DNA of 64,000 bases from Paralimibaculum aggregatum (GTDB lineage: Bacteria; Pseudomonadota; Alphaproteobacteria; Rhodobacterales; Rhodobacteraceae). This document shows, piece by piece, positions 38,224-45,714 of this stretch. Below the pieces are notes generated by a model. The model did not search any database. It had not been told where the DNA came from and saw only the letters and a list, made by a program, of their open reading frames with translations. Where the stretch lies: the NCBI RefSeq assembly GCF_030270585.1, contig NZ_BSYI01000013.1:62001-126000 (forward strand), read 5' to 3'. Made by a program: the position numbers and the translations under genes. Numbering within the stretch: position 1 is the first letter of the stretch; every line of letters starts with the position of its first letter.

Positions 38224-39052
38224 GCGGCGCGACCAGCGGCGCGATCCGGGGCGCGACCCGGATCGCGACGAGGTCGGCCGCGCGGTGCCGACCCCCTCGC
38301 GCCGGCTCTCGGCGCGGTCCGCGGCGGAGGTGCTCAACCGCCAGCACCACGACGCGACCGCCGAGGAGATCCTCGCCGATGCGATCCGCGACCAGTATCC
38401 CGGCGGCATCGCGCTGGTCTCCTCGTTCGGCGCCGATGCGGCGGTGCTGCTGCACATGGTCAGCCGGATCGACCGCCGCACCCCGGTGATCTTCCTCGAG
38501 ACCGGGATGCTGTTCCGCGAGACGCTGAGCTACCAGTACCGCCTCGCCTCCGCGCTCGGGCTGGCCAGCGTCAGGCTGGTGCGCCCGGATCCGGAGGACA
38601 TCGACAACGACGACCCGTCGGGCGAGCTGCATGCCGAGAACCCGGATGCCTGCTGCTTCCTGCGCAAGACGCTGCCGCTGCGCCGGGCGCTCGAGCCCTA
38701 TGACGCCTGGATCACCGGGCGCAAGCGGGCGCAGGCCACGACCCGGGCGGCGATGCCGGTGTTCGAGGCCGAGGACGACACCCGCCGGCTCAAGATCAAC
38801 CCGCTGGCCGACTGGACCGCCGCGCGCATCCGCGCCTATATGGGCCAACACGCGCTGCCGGCGCATCCGCTGGTGGCGCGCGGCTATCCCTCGATCGGCT
38901 GCGCCCCCTGCACCACCCCGGTGGCCGAGGGCGAGGACCCCCGCGCCGGGCGCTGGCGCGGCCGCGGCAAGACCGAATGCGGCATCCATTTCGACGGCAC
39001 CCGCTGGGTCCGCAGCCCCGGCGCCAGCGGCGTCGTCTCGAGCTTTCCCTGA
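38216..39052 (+). CDS. cysH: Adenylyl-sulfate (APS/PAPS) reductase
   Basis: CysH reduces activated sulfate to sulfite. The protein has 278 residues. The pairs Cys146-Cys147 (DACCFLRK) and Cys229-x2-Cys232 (GCAPC) are the four ligands of a [4Fe-4S] cluster. This marks the assimilatory APS-reducing type rather than the cluster-free PAPS enzyme of E. coli. The catalytic cysteine is Cys255 in KTECGIH, and SSFGADAAVLLH is the nucleotide loop. The first 30 residues are a charged Arg/Asp tail. The last 14 bases, including the stop codon, are repeated exactly 32 bases later. Confidence 0.95.
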   Translation: MTERRDQRRDPGRDPDRDEVGRAVPTPSRRLSARSAAEVLNRQHHDATAEEILADAIRDQYPGGIALVSSFGADAAVLLHMVSRIDRRTPVIFLETGMLFRETLSYQYRLASALGLASVRLVRPDPEDIDNDDPSGELHAENPDACCFLRKTLPLRRALEPYDAWITGRKRAQATTRAAMPVFEAEDDTRRLKINPLADWTAARIRAYMGQHALPAHPLVARGYPSIGCAPCTTPVAEGEDPRAGRWRGRGKTECGIHFDGTRWVRSPGASGVVSSFP

Positions 39053-39070
39053 CCGCGCCGCGCCGCCGCA

Positions 39071-39084
39071 CGAGCTTTCCCTGA
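39071..39084. repeat. Exact second copy of the cysH gene tail and stop codon
   Basis: CGAGCTTTCCCTGA at 39039-39052 (the last four codons plus two bases of cysH, ending in its TGA) occurs again without change at 39071-39084. Eighteen GC-only spacer bases lie between the copies. The word is not low-complexity, so chance is unlikely. It sits just before the terminator hairpin. Confidence 0.95.
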
Positions 39085-39089
39085 GAGCT

Positions 39090-39115
39090 GGGGAGCCGCC
39101 AGGCTCCCCTTTTTT
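39090..39115 (+). terminator. Rho-independent terminator of the sulfur operon
   Basis: GGGGAGCC (39090-39097) pairs perfectly with GGCTCCCC (39102-39109) across a 4-base loop, followed by six T. It is a strong intrinsic terminator 37 bp after the cysH stop. Confidence 0.95.
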
Positions 39116-39167
39116 CGTTCCTGCCATGAGCAGGGGCGATGAGGGCTTCCGAGATCCCGGGAACGAG

Positions 39168-39191
39168 AAAGGGGCGGGTCATGCCCGCCCC
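39168..39191 (-). terminator. Terminator of the small peptide gene
   Basis: On the minus strand GGGGCGGG and CCCGCCCC form an 8-bp stem with a 5-base loop, followed by TTTCTCGTT. It lies 16 bases after the peptide stop at 39208 and would end its transcript. The T tract is short. Confidence 0.6.
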
Positions 39192-39207
39192 CTGTGCCGA
39201 CTTGGCC

Positions 39208-39285
39208 TCAAAGGACCGTCGCCAGCACGACGATGAGCCTGATCAGACTGAACAGGTCCACCGTCACTTTGACGTCGATACGCAT
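39208..39285 (-). CDS. Candidate 25-residue membrane peptide
   Basis: The minus strand encodes a 25-residue peptide. The start MRIDVKVTVDLFS is amphipathic, and the rest (LIRLIVVLATVL) is strongly hydrophobic, long enough to insert in a membrane. AGGGGA lies 8 bases before the ATG and a hairpin terminator lies 16 bases after the stop. The upstream leader has two overlapping palindromes. This package resembles small membrane proteins or type I toxin peptides, but I cannot match it to a named family. It lies in a comparatively AT-rich island between cysH and map. Confidence 0.55.
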   Translation of the reverse strand: MRIDVKVTVDLFSLIRLIVVLATVL

Positions 39286-39306
39286 CACGGGAATCCCCTG
39301 AATGCG

Positions 39307-39337
39307 GCTCGACCGGTCGAGCAATCAAACATTGCTC
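39307..39337 (-). promoter_or_regulatory. Overlapping palindromes in the peptide leader (possible switching hairpins)
   Basis: GCTCGACCGGTCGAGC (39307-39322) is a perfect 16-base palindrome. GAGCAAT (39319-39325) and ATTGCTC (39331-39337) form a perfect 7-bp stem. Both structures need bases 39319-39322, so they are mutually exclusive. They lie 22 to 52 bases before the peptide start, where they could control translation or bind a repressor. Confidence 0.5.
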
Positions 39338-39410
39338 AGTACTTGTATCCCGCCCCTTAGTCGGCGGTTTGGGCGACCCTATGCGCAATCGGGCGCCCGT
39401 TCGACCCAAA

Positions 39411-39427
39411 TTTGATCACCGATCAAA
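39411..39427. promoter_or_regulatory. Perfect 7-bp inverted repeat, TTTGATC-ACC-GATCAAA
   Basis: This dyad lies between the peptide gene and the structured-RNA region, close to where promoters for both would be expected. It may be an operator, but no regulator can be named. A GGGCGCCC palindrome lies just to its left at 39391-39398. Confidence 0.4.
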
Positions 39428-39439
39428 CTGCGGGGCCTT

Positions 39440-39644
39440 AGCCAAACGGAGCTACCGCCTGACACAGGGCTGCGAAGCCCTAGGGCCATGTCGGGGAAGC
39501 GTACTACATCTCGTAGGCGGCAGCCCTTCGATGACCTTGACGTAAGAGGTAGGCTTCGTGCCCTGCAAGTGCAAGACCGCAAGATGTAGTGTTGGAGAAC
39601 ATTTTTCCGCCCGAACGACGAAGGGGGCCGCGCGGCCCCCTTTT
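39440..39644 (+). ncRNA. Candidate structured small RNA of unknown family
   Basis: The plus strand holds a nested hairpin. AGGGCT (39466-39471) and AGCCCT (39476-39481) pair around a GCGA tetraloop and are enclosed by CCTGACA (39458-39464) and TGTCGGG (39489-39495). A long-range 9-bp perfect stem, ACTACATCT (39503-39511) with AGATGTAGT (39582-39590), encloses 70 bases. The region ends in an intrinsic terminator at 39623-39644. The GNRA loop and the T run favour the plus strand. The 5' end is a guess. It does not show the hallmarks of tmRNA, SRP RNA or RNase P RNA; 6S RNA cannot be excluded. Confidence 0.45.
39623..39644 (+). terminator. Intrinsic terminator of the candidate small RNA
   Basis: GGGGGCCG and CGGCCCCC form an 8-bp stem with a CG centre, followed by TTTT. 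On the opposite strand the hairpin is followed by TTCGTCG, a poorer terminator, although it could also help stop map transcription. Confidence 0.75.
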
Positions 39645-39677
39645 CCGTGCCCTGCCGGGAGCGGAAAACCGCCGGGC

Positions 39678-40505
39678 TCAGCCGAGGTCGGGGAAGAACC
39701 TGCCGGCGGGGGAGAGGGTGAAGATCTCGACGCCGTCCTCGGTCACCGCCACCGAGTGCTCGAACTGTGCCGAGAGCGACTTGTCGCGGGTCACCGCGGT
39801 CCAGTTGTCGGCCAGGGTCTTGGTGTGCGGGCCGCCGAGATTGATCATTGGCTCGATGGTGAAGATCATGCCGGGGCGCAGCTCGGCGCCGTCGCCGCGG
39901 CGGCCGTAATGCAGCACGTTGGGGGCGTCGTGGAACACCCGCCCGAGCCCGTGGCCGCAGAAGTTGCGCACCACCGACATGCGCTCCGATTCGGCGAATT
40001 CCTGGATCGCCGCGCCGATGTCGCCGAAGGTGTTGCCGGGCTTCACCTCGGCGATGCCGCGCATCAGGCATTCATGCGTCACCTCGATCAGCCGCGCCGC
40101 CTTCCGGCTGGCCCGCCCGGCGACATACATGCGGCTGGTATCGCCATACCAGCCATCGACGATCACCGTGACGTCGATGTTGAGGATGTCGCCGTCCTTG
40201 AGCACCTTGGGCCCGGGAATCCCGTGGCAGACCACGTGGTTGACCGAGATGCAGCTGGCATGCTGGTAGCCGCGGTAGCCGATGGTGGCGGAGGTCGCGC
40301 CGCTGTCCTTCACGAACCGCTCGATCCGCGCGTCGATCTCGCCGGTGGTGGTGCCGGGCACCACGAAGGGCCCGATCATGTCGAGGCATTCGGCGGCCAG
40401 CCGGCCCGCCCGGTGCATGCCGGCAAGCGCCTCCGGCGGATACAGCCGGATGCCCTCTGGCGTGCGGACCTCTGCCGGCGCGTTCTCCAATCTACCGTCC
40501 ATCAT
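39678..40505 (-). CDS. map: Type I methionine aminopeptidase
   Basis: This enzyme removes the initiator methionine from new proteins in the cytosol. The 275-residue protein has the metal-binding residues of the family in LNIDVTVIVDGWYGDTSRMY (two Asp), CGHGLGRVFHD (His), FTIEPMIN (Glu) and QFEHSVAVTEDG (Glu). SVNHVVCHGIPG supplies the active-site histidine. ATG at 40505 or 40502 both fit. sfsA ends 14 bp upstream, so the two are probably cotranscribed. Confidence 0.97.
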   Translation of the reverse strand: MMDGRLENAPAEVRTPEGIRLYPPEALAGMHRAGRLAAECLDMIGPFVVPGTTTGEIDARIERFVKDSGATSATIGYRGYQHASCISVNHVVCHGIPGPKVLKDGDILNIDVTVIVDGWYGDTSRMYVAGRASRKAARLIEVTHECLMRGIAEVKPGNTFGDIGAAIQEFAESERMSVVRNFCGHGLGRVFHDAPNVLHYGRRGDGAELRPGMIFTIEPMINLGGPHTKTLADNWTAVTRDKSLSAQFEHSVAVTEDGVEIFTLSPAGRFFPDLG

Positions 40506-40519
40506 GACTGCTCCCGGAA

Positions 40520-41224
40520 TTAGATCGCGATCGGCAGGGGCCGATCAAGCAGGATTTCTCGCGGGCCGAGCCGGCAGGCCCAGGCCATCATCTCCACACC
40601 GGCGGCCGCGGCCGCCTCCGCCGCCCGGGCATAGCCCGGGTCGATGTCGCCGGCCAGACGCAGGCGCGCGCAGTCGTCGCGCTGCACGCAGTAGAGCATC
40701 ACCGCGCGGTGCCCCTCGCCGGCCACCCGCGCCAGCTCGCCCAGATGCTTCGCGCCGCGGGCGGTGACCGAATCGGGGAACTCCGCCCAGTCCTCCGCGC
40801 GCCGCAGATGCACGTTCTTGACCTCGATATAGGCATCCGGCAAGCCGGCGCCACGGGCGAGGAAATCGACCCGGCTGCGGCTGCCATAGGCCACCTCGGG
40901 GCGGATCTCCGGATAGGCCGCCAGCGCCGGGATGCGCCCGGCCCGCAGCGCCTCGCCGACCACGCGGTTGGGCACGGCGGTGTCGATCCCGGCCCAGTGC
41001 CCGCCAGCGAGCTCGACCAGCCGCCAGGAGAAGCGCAGCTTGCGCTTGGGGTCGCGCGTCGGCTCCAGCCAGATCCGCATGCCGGGCTCGGCGAGGCCGG
41101 TCATCGCGCCGGGATTGGCGCAATGCGCGGTCACCTCGGTGCCGTCCTCCAGCACCGCATCGGCGAGGAAGCGCTTGTAGCGGCGGACCAGCCGCCCCGG
41201 GATCAGGTCTTGCGCGAACTGCAT
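40520..41224 (-). CDS. sfsA: SfsA family DNA/RNA nuclease
   Basis: The 234-residue protein matches SfsA (sugar fermentation stimulation protein), now known to be a PD-(D/E)XK-type nuclease. Typical blocks are GRLVRRYKRFLADAVLEDG, TAHCANPGAMTGL, the nuclease core SRVDFLARG...AYIEVKNVHL, and FPDSVTARGAKHL. Full length and intact. It sits directly upstream of map, an arrangement frequent in alphaproteobacteria. Its cellular role is not well defined. Confidence 0.95.
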   Translation of the reverse strand: MQFAQDLIPGRLVRRYKRFLADAVLEDGTEVTAHCANPGAMTGLAEPGMRIWLEPTRDPKRKLRFSWRLVELAGGHWAGIDTAVPNRVVGEALRAGRIPALAAYPEIRPEVAYGSRSRVDFLARGAGLPDAYIEVKNVHLRRAEDWAEFPDSVTARGAKHLGELARVAGEGHRAVMLYCVQRDDCARLRLAGDIDPGYARAAEAAAAAGVEMMAWACRLGPREILLDRPLPIAI

Positions 41225-41483
41225 GGCCGGTGCTTAGTCGACTTCCCGAAGAAGGTACATGTTTCGAAAGCAAGTTTGGCTGAATGGCGAGATCCGGCGG
41301 CGCATCCGCGGCCCCTGATGCCGCCGGGGCCGGGAAACGGATCTTCCCGCGCCGTGCGGCATCCGGTCCCACGCGGCCGGCCCGCCGATGCGCGGCCGGA
41401 CGCGCCCCGGACCGGACCCGTCCCGGCGCTCCGCGGCGCCTGACCGCGGGGACCGCCGGGCGCCCTCGAACTGGGAGACCACG

Positions 41484-42230
41484 ATGAGCAATCCGACGGC
41501 GGCGATGCTGGTGATCGGCGACGAGATCCTCTCCGGGCGCACGCGCGATGCCAATGCGCATCATCTCGCCGGGGTGCTGGCCGAGGCCGGCATCCGGCTG
41601 GTCGAGATCCGCGTGGTGGAGGACCGGCGCGCCGCCATCGTCGATGCGGTGCGGGCGCTCTCGGCGCAGGTCGATCATCTCTTCACCTCGGGCGGGATCG
41701 GCCCGACCCATGACGACATCACCGCCGATTGCGTGGCCGAGGCCTTCGGCGTGCCGATCGGGGTGCGCGAGGATGCCCGGGCGATCCTCGCGGCGCATTA
41801 CGGCACCGACGAGATCAACGAATCGCGGCTGCGCATGGCGCGGATCCCCGAGGGCGCGGCGCTGATCCTCAACCCGGTGAGCCAGGCGCCGGGCTTCCGG
41901 CTGGAGAACGTGCACGTGATGGCCGGGGTGCCGGCGATCTTCCGCGAGATGCTGGCCAACGTGATCGCCGGGCTCGAGGGCGGGCCGAGGATGCTGGCCC
42001 ATTCGTTCCGCGTCGGCCTGCCGGAGGGCGATCTCGCCGGGCCGCTGCGCGCGGTGGCCGAGGCGCATCCCGCGGTCTCGATGGGCAGCTACCCGTTCTA
42101 TCTCGGCGGGCTCGGCTCGACCCTGGTGCTGCGCAGCACCGACCCGGCGGCGCTGGCGGCGGCGGCGGATGCGCTGCGCGCGCGGCTGGCGGACCTGGAC
42201 GCCGAGATCGCCGAGACCCCGCCGGGGTGA
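41484..42230 (+). CDS. Molybdopterin-binding (CinA N-terminal-type) protein
   Basis: The 248-residue protein is the MoCF/MoaB-like domain of CinA without the C-terminal amidohydrolase. Motifs are LVIGDEILSGRTRDANAHHLA, the substrate loop FTSGGIGPTHDDITADCVAEAFG, and MAGVPAIFREML. Stand-alone versions are common in alphaproteobacteria and often lie near map or sfsA. A function in nucleotide repair or pterin metabolism is suspected but not shown. GGGAGACC precedes the ATG. It is divergent from sfsA, with a 259-bp gap that holds no further gene. Confidence 0.93.
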   Translation: MSNPTAAMLVIGDEILSGRTRDANAHHLAGVLAEAGIRLVEIRVVEDRRAAIVDAVRALSAQVDHLFTSGGIGPTHDDITADCVAEAFGVPIGVREDARAILAAHYGTDEINESRLRMARIPEGAALILNPVSQAPGFRLENVHVMAGVPAIFREMLANVIAGLEGGPRMLAHSFRVGLPEGDLAGPLRAVAEAHPAVSMGSYPFYLGGLGSTLVLRSTDPAALAAAADALRARLADLDAEIAETPPG

Positions 42231-42392
42231 GTCGGCCCGCGCGCGGCGAAGCGTGAAGTTTGATAGTACTCAAGAACTGATCCAGCGTCAATGCGCCATA
42301 TCGCGTGGTTGTGAAGCAAGAGTGATTCCCTGCCAAATCGTCCATGGTCGAACGACCGTTGTTTGTCGGAGTGGGCAAGTGGCGAGGGGATT

Positions 42393-43157
42393 ATGGAGAG
42401 CTTTATACTGACGCACAAGGAATGGAAGACCTGGCGCAACAAGACCGATGGCGGCAAGTCGGGCCTGGTGAAGGGGGTTGCGCTCGGCGATGCGCTGGAC
42501 AAGTACCACAAGACCAAGAAGACCGCGAAGGACCGGCTCGACGCGCTGAAGAAGCTGGAGGCCACGCTCGACCGGTATGTCAGGGGCTGCCGGGCGAACA
42601 AGGACGCCAAGGCCAAGGCCTTCGGCGCCAAGTGCAAGACCAAGTTCGACGGCATGGTCGCCACGGAGGTGAACGGTCTGAACACGCTGCAGGACCGGAT
42701 CAGCTTTCTCAGCAGCGCGCCGATCGTGCTGGAGAGCGCGTTCAGGAAATACTTCGCCGAGATGAACAGGCTCGGCACCAAGATCCAGGCCGCCCGGGAC
42801 GCGCTCAAGACCATCGACAGGCAGCTCGCCGGCCTCGACCCGGCCTCGCCGCAGCATGCCGCGCTCAAGGCCAAGCGCGACCAGGTCTCGGATGCCGTCG
42901 ACAAGGCGCTGAAGCCGTCGCGGTACAAGCCGCTGGTCAGGGAGTTCGGCAAGCGCGCCGACGAGCTGAGCGGCGCCATCACCTACATGAGGGAGTGGGG
43001 AGTGTATCCGAGCTCGGCGCCGAATCAGCTCTATTTCCAGAACCTCGAGGGCTATCTCCTCGGCGTGCTCAAAGAGCCGGAGAACATCAACCGGAACCTC
43101 GCCGAGGTGGGCAAGCATTTCGCCAAGGCGATGAAGGACCTGAAGGCGCTCGGCTGA
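42393..43157 (+). CDS. Lys-rich helical protein of unknown function
   Basis: I cannot assign this 254-residue protein. It is almost entirely helical and lysine-rich: LTHKEWKTWRNK at the start, KYHKTKKTAKDRLDALKKLE, a central pair of cysteines near 58 and 72 (RGCRANKD, AKCKTKF), and a long coiled-coil-like part to about residue 200. The end has SSAPNQLYFQNLEGYLLGVL. No signal peptide or membrane helix. The ATG at 42393 follows GAGGGG. Its 160-bp upstream region is unusually AT-rich with a GGTCGAACGACC hairpin, as if it had its own regulated promoter or was acquired. Its Lys use recalls the 12.7-kb unknown. Confidence 0.85.
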   Translation: MESFILTHKEWKTWRNKTDGGKSGLVKGVALGDALDKYHKTKKTAKDRLDALKKLEATLDRYVRGCRANKDAKAKAFGAKCKTKFDGMVATEVNGLNTLQDRISFLSSAPIVLESAFRKYFAEMNRLGTKIQAARDALKTIDRQLAGLDPASPQHAALKAKRDQVSDAVDKALKPSRYKPLVREFGKRADELSGAITYMREWGVYPSSAPNQLYFQNLEGYLLGVLKEPENINRNLAEVGKHFAKAMKDLKALG

Positions 43158-43173
43158 GCCGGGGCTGAGCCGG
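43152..43173. repeat. Tandem duplication of the gene tail and stop codon
   Basis: GGCTGAGCCGG, which spans the stop codon of the Lys-rich gene, is repeated exactly in tandem (43152-43162 and 43163-43173). A second in-line TGA results, 12 bases into the 38-bp gap to ftsX. Confidence 0.85.
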
Positions 43174-43195
43174 GGCGGGCCGCGCCGGCCGCGGC

Positions 43196-44089
43196 TCAGA
43201 GCATCCGGCCGAGGGCGATGCGCACCGAGGCGCGCGCGGTCGCCCAGGCGATCGCCGCGGTCAGCAGCGGCACCGCGATCGGGATCGCGATCCAGCCGAA
43301 GGTGCCGGGCAGCAAGCCGCCCAGCACCCCGCCGGCGCCGCTGCCGGGCAGCGCCGCCAGCGCCAGCAGCGCGAGGCCGGCCCCGGCCATGCCGCCGGCC
43401 AGCCCGCGCAGCGCCAGCCGCCGCACGAAGGCGCCGGCGATGTAGCGGTCCTCGCCGCCGATCAGCCGGATCACCCGCACGATGTCGAGATGCGCCGTGA
43501 GCGTCGCCTGCGCCGCCAGCGCCACCATCGCGCAGGCCGCCAGCATCACCAGCACCGTCGCCGCCCAGGCCAGCCGGCCGACGGCGGCGGCAGCCCGCGC
43601 CAGCGGCCCGCGCCAGGCGGCGTGGTCGTCGTAGACGGCGCCGGGGGCGTCGCGGTCGAGCCGGCTCTGCAGCCGCGCCGCATCCGGGCCGTCGCCCTCC
43701 AGCGTGAGATCGATCAGCCGCGGCGCCGGCAGCGCCTCCAGCGCCTCGACGCCGCCGATCCAGGGCGCGATCAGCGCCAGGTGCTCGGCCTCGCTCAGCA
43801 CCCGCGCCGCGGCGATGCCGGGGGCGGTGCGCACCACCTCGAGCGCCCGCATCACCCGGGTCTCCAGCACCTCCGGCTCGGCGCTGACCCGCACCGTGGC
43901 GAGCCCGGCGAGATCCTGCCGCCAGTCCTCGGCCAGCCGGTCGGCGGCGAGGCCGGCGATCAGGGTGAGCACCGCGAGGAAGCTCATCGCGGCCGAGGCC
44001 AGCGTGGTCAGCGGCGCCGACCAGCCGCTCATCGGCACGATCGGCGGCGCCTCGGCGGCGCGGGCGAAGCGGAACCAGCGGGCCATCAC
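43196..44089 (-). CDS. ftsX: Cell division protein FtsX
   Basis: The 297-residue permease-like partner of FtsE couples ATP hydrolysis to peptidoglycan hydrolase activation at the division site. Four membrane helices are visible: one near residue 35 (SFLAVLTLIAGLAADRL) and three after 165. The periplasmic loop between has a VRVSAEPEVLETRV-type start. The cytoplasmic IRVIRLIGGEDRYIAGAFVRRLALRG is diagnostic of the FtsX family. It overlaps ftsE by 4 bp, so expression is coupled. Confidence 0.94.
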   Translation of the reverse strand: MMARWFRFARAAEAPPIVPMSGWSAPLTTLASAAMSFLAVLTLIAGLAADRLAEDWRQDLAGLATVRVSAEPEVLETRVMRALEVVRTAPGIAAARVLSEAEHLALIAPWIGGVEALEALPAPRLIDLTLEGDGPDAARLQSRLDRDAPGAVYDDHAAWRGPLARAAAAVGRLAWAATVLVMLAACAMVALAAQATLTAHLDIVRVIRLIGGEDRYIAGAFVRRLALRGLAGGMAGAGLALLALAALPGSGAGGVLGGLLPGTFGWIAIPIAVPLLTAAIAWATARASVRIALGRML

Positions 44090-44763
44090 AGCTCCGCCGC
44101 GCCGAGGGTGAGCCGGCCGTCCGCCAGCCGCAGGATGCGCGCGCCGACGCCGCCGCGGGCCGAGCGGATCAGCCCGAGGTCATGGGTCGCGATCAGCACC
44201 GTCTTGCCGAGCCGGTTGAGCTCGATCAGCAGCCGCAGGATGCGCGCGCCCATCTCCGGGTCGACATTGCCGGTGGGCTCGTCGCAGAGGATCAGGTCGG
44301 GCGAGTTGATCACCGCCCGCGCGATCGCCGCGCGCTGCTTCTCGCCGGCCGAGAGCTCGCGCGGATAGGCGTCGATGCGGGCGTTGAGGCCGACCCATTT
44401 CACCAGCTCCATGACATCGGCCTGGTAGTCGTCGAGCCGGTGGCCGGCGACGCGCAGCGGCAGCGCGATGTTCTGCACCACGGTCATGTGCTCGAGCAGG
44501 CGGAACTCCTGGAACACCACGCCGATACGCCGCCGCAGCTGCGGGATGCGCCGGCGCTCTAGCGTTGCCGGGTCCTCGCCGAACAGCTTGAGCCGGCCGC
44601 GCCGGGGCAGGTGGTCGAGATAGAGCAGCTTGAGCAGGGTCGTCTTGCCGGCGCCCGAGGGCCCGGTGAGGAAGTGAAACGAGCCCGGCGGCACATCGAT
44701 GCTCACCTCGCTCAGCGTGTCGCGTTCGTCATAACCGAAGCTCACCCGGTCGAGCGATATCAT
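44086..44763 (-). CDS. ftsE: Cell division ATP-binding protein FtsE
   Basis: FtsE is the ABC ATPase of the FtsEX divisome complex. The 225-residue protein shows Walker A GPSGAGKTT (34-42), the Q-loop GVVFQEFRLLEHMTV, signature LSAGEKQR, Walker B LILCDEPTGN and switch His in ATHDLGL. I chose the ATG at 44763 because homologues begin M(I)xLxxVSFGY. It starts the ftsEX unit, 139 bp from the divergent zinc-ribbon gene. Confidence 0.96.
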   Translation of the reverse strand: MISLDRVSFGYDERDTLSEVSIDVPPGSFHFLTGPSGAGKTTLLKLLYLDHLPRRGRLKLFGEDPATLERRRIPQLRRRIGVVFQEFRLLEHMTVVQNIALPLRVAGHRLDDYQADVMELVKWVGLNARIDAYPRELSAGEKQRAAIARAVINSPDLILCDEPTGNVDPEMGARILRLLIELNRLGKTVLIATHDLGLIRSARGGVGARILRLADGRLTLGAAEL

Positions 44764-44902
44764 TGGCCGCCCCATCCCTCGCGCCGAGGCTCGAAACTGA
44801 CGCCTTTTCCGGGCTTTGACAACACCTCCCCGGAGTGGTGCTTGGCGGGCCTGCGCTTCGCGTCTATACAGGAAGCAAGGCACTGCATGGCGGAGAACGG
44901 CA

Positions 44903-45691
44903 ATGGTCGAGATCGAATGTCCCAACTGCAATGCGCGGTATCAGGTGCCGGCGCAGGCGCTCGGGCCGAATGGGCGGGATGTCACCTGCTCCTCATGCGG
45001 CAATATCTGGCACGCCGTGCCGGTATCCGAGGCGCCGCCGCCGATCGAGGCCAGCGCGCTCGGCACCCAGACGCGGCCGCCGCAGCAGCGCACCCAGCAG
45101 ATGAGCGAGATCCGCCAGATGCTGAACGAGGTGCAGGGCAACGAGACCCGGCGCGGCGTGCCGCAGGCACCGGAGGAGGGCGCGCGCCAGGACACCTCGG
45201 GCTGGGGCGTCACCGCCGATCCGATCGGCGGCGGCCAGCCGGTGCGCGAGGATGTGCGCGAGGCGGTGTTCGGCCATGCCCGGCGCGAGGACGGCGCCGA
45301 CGAGGACGAGGAGATGCTGCGCTCGCGCCTCGGCGTCGGCGGCCAGTCGAGCCGGCTGCGCTCGGTGCGCGCCAAGGAGACCCAGGGCGAGACCCGCGGC
45401 GCCCGCAAGCGGCTGATGAACAAGCACCGCCGGCGCAACCGCAAGTTCGAGGCGGAGAAGCGCCGCGGCACCGGCGCCGGGCTCACCGGCTTCATGCTGG
45501 TGGTGCTGGTGGCCGGCACGCTGACCGGGCTCTACGCGCTGGCCGGGCCGATCGCCGCGGCGCATCCCGAGACCGCGCCGGTGCTGCGCAACTATGTCAC
45601 GGTGGTCGACGGCATGCGGGCCGGGCTCAACGAGACGCTCGCCGGCCTGCGCGGCGCCATCGAGGAGCGCATCGGCAGCGGCGAGGAATGA
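44903..45691 (+). CDS. MJ0042-type zinc-ribbon membrane protein
   Basis: The 262-residue protein has an N-terminal MJ0042 zinc finger with Cys6, Cys9, Cys29 and Cys32 (ECPNC, TCSSCGNIWHA). A long polar, disordered segment follows, then a basic stretch (RKRLMNKHRRRNRKFEAEKRR) just before one membrane helix (FMLVVLVAGTLTGLYALAG), and a short periplasmic end. Such proteins are commonly encoded divergent from ftsE in Rhodobacterales, but their role is unknown. The last 43 coding bases and stop reappear four times in the repeat array downstream, at 41-42 of 45 positions where checked. Confidence 0.9.
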   Translation: MVEIECPNCNARYQVPAQALGPNGRDVTCSSCGNIWHAVPVSEAPPPIEASALGTQTRPPQQRTQQMSEIRQMLNEVQGNETRRGVPQAPEEGARQDTSGWGVTADPIGGGQPVREDVREAVFGHARREDGADEDEEMLRSRLGVGGQSSRLRSVRAKETQGETRGARKRLMNKHRRRNRKFEAEKRRGTGAGLTGFMLVVLVAGTLTGLYALAGPIAAAHPETAPVLRNYVTVVDGMRAGLNETLAGLRGAIEERIGSGEE

Positions 45692-45714
45692 CCCGGGCAG
45701 CGGGTTGGTGAAAC

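Noticed and set aside
39440-39644. tmRNA, SRP RNA or RNase P RNA
   Set aside because: The tag-reading frame, the SRP GGAAG..AGCA core and the RNase P conserved ends were looked for and not seen on either strand.
39379-40071. Minus-strand frame continuing from map into the small-RNA region
   Set aside because: It is not in the frame of map, and its product is only by-chance open sequence over the structured RNA region.
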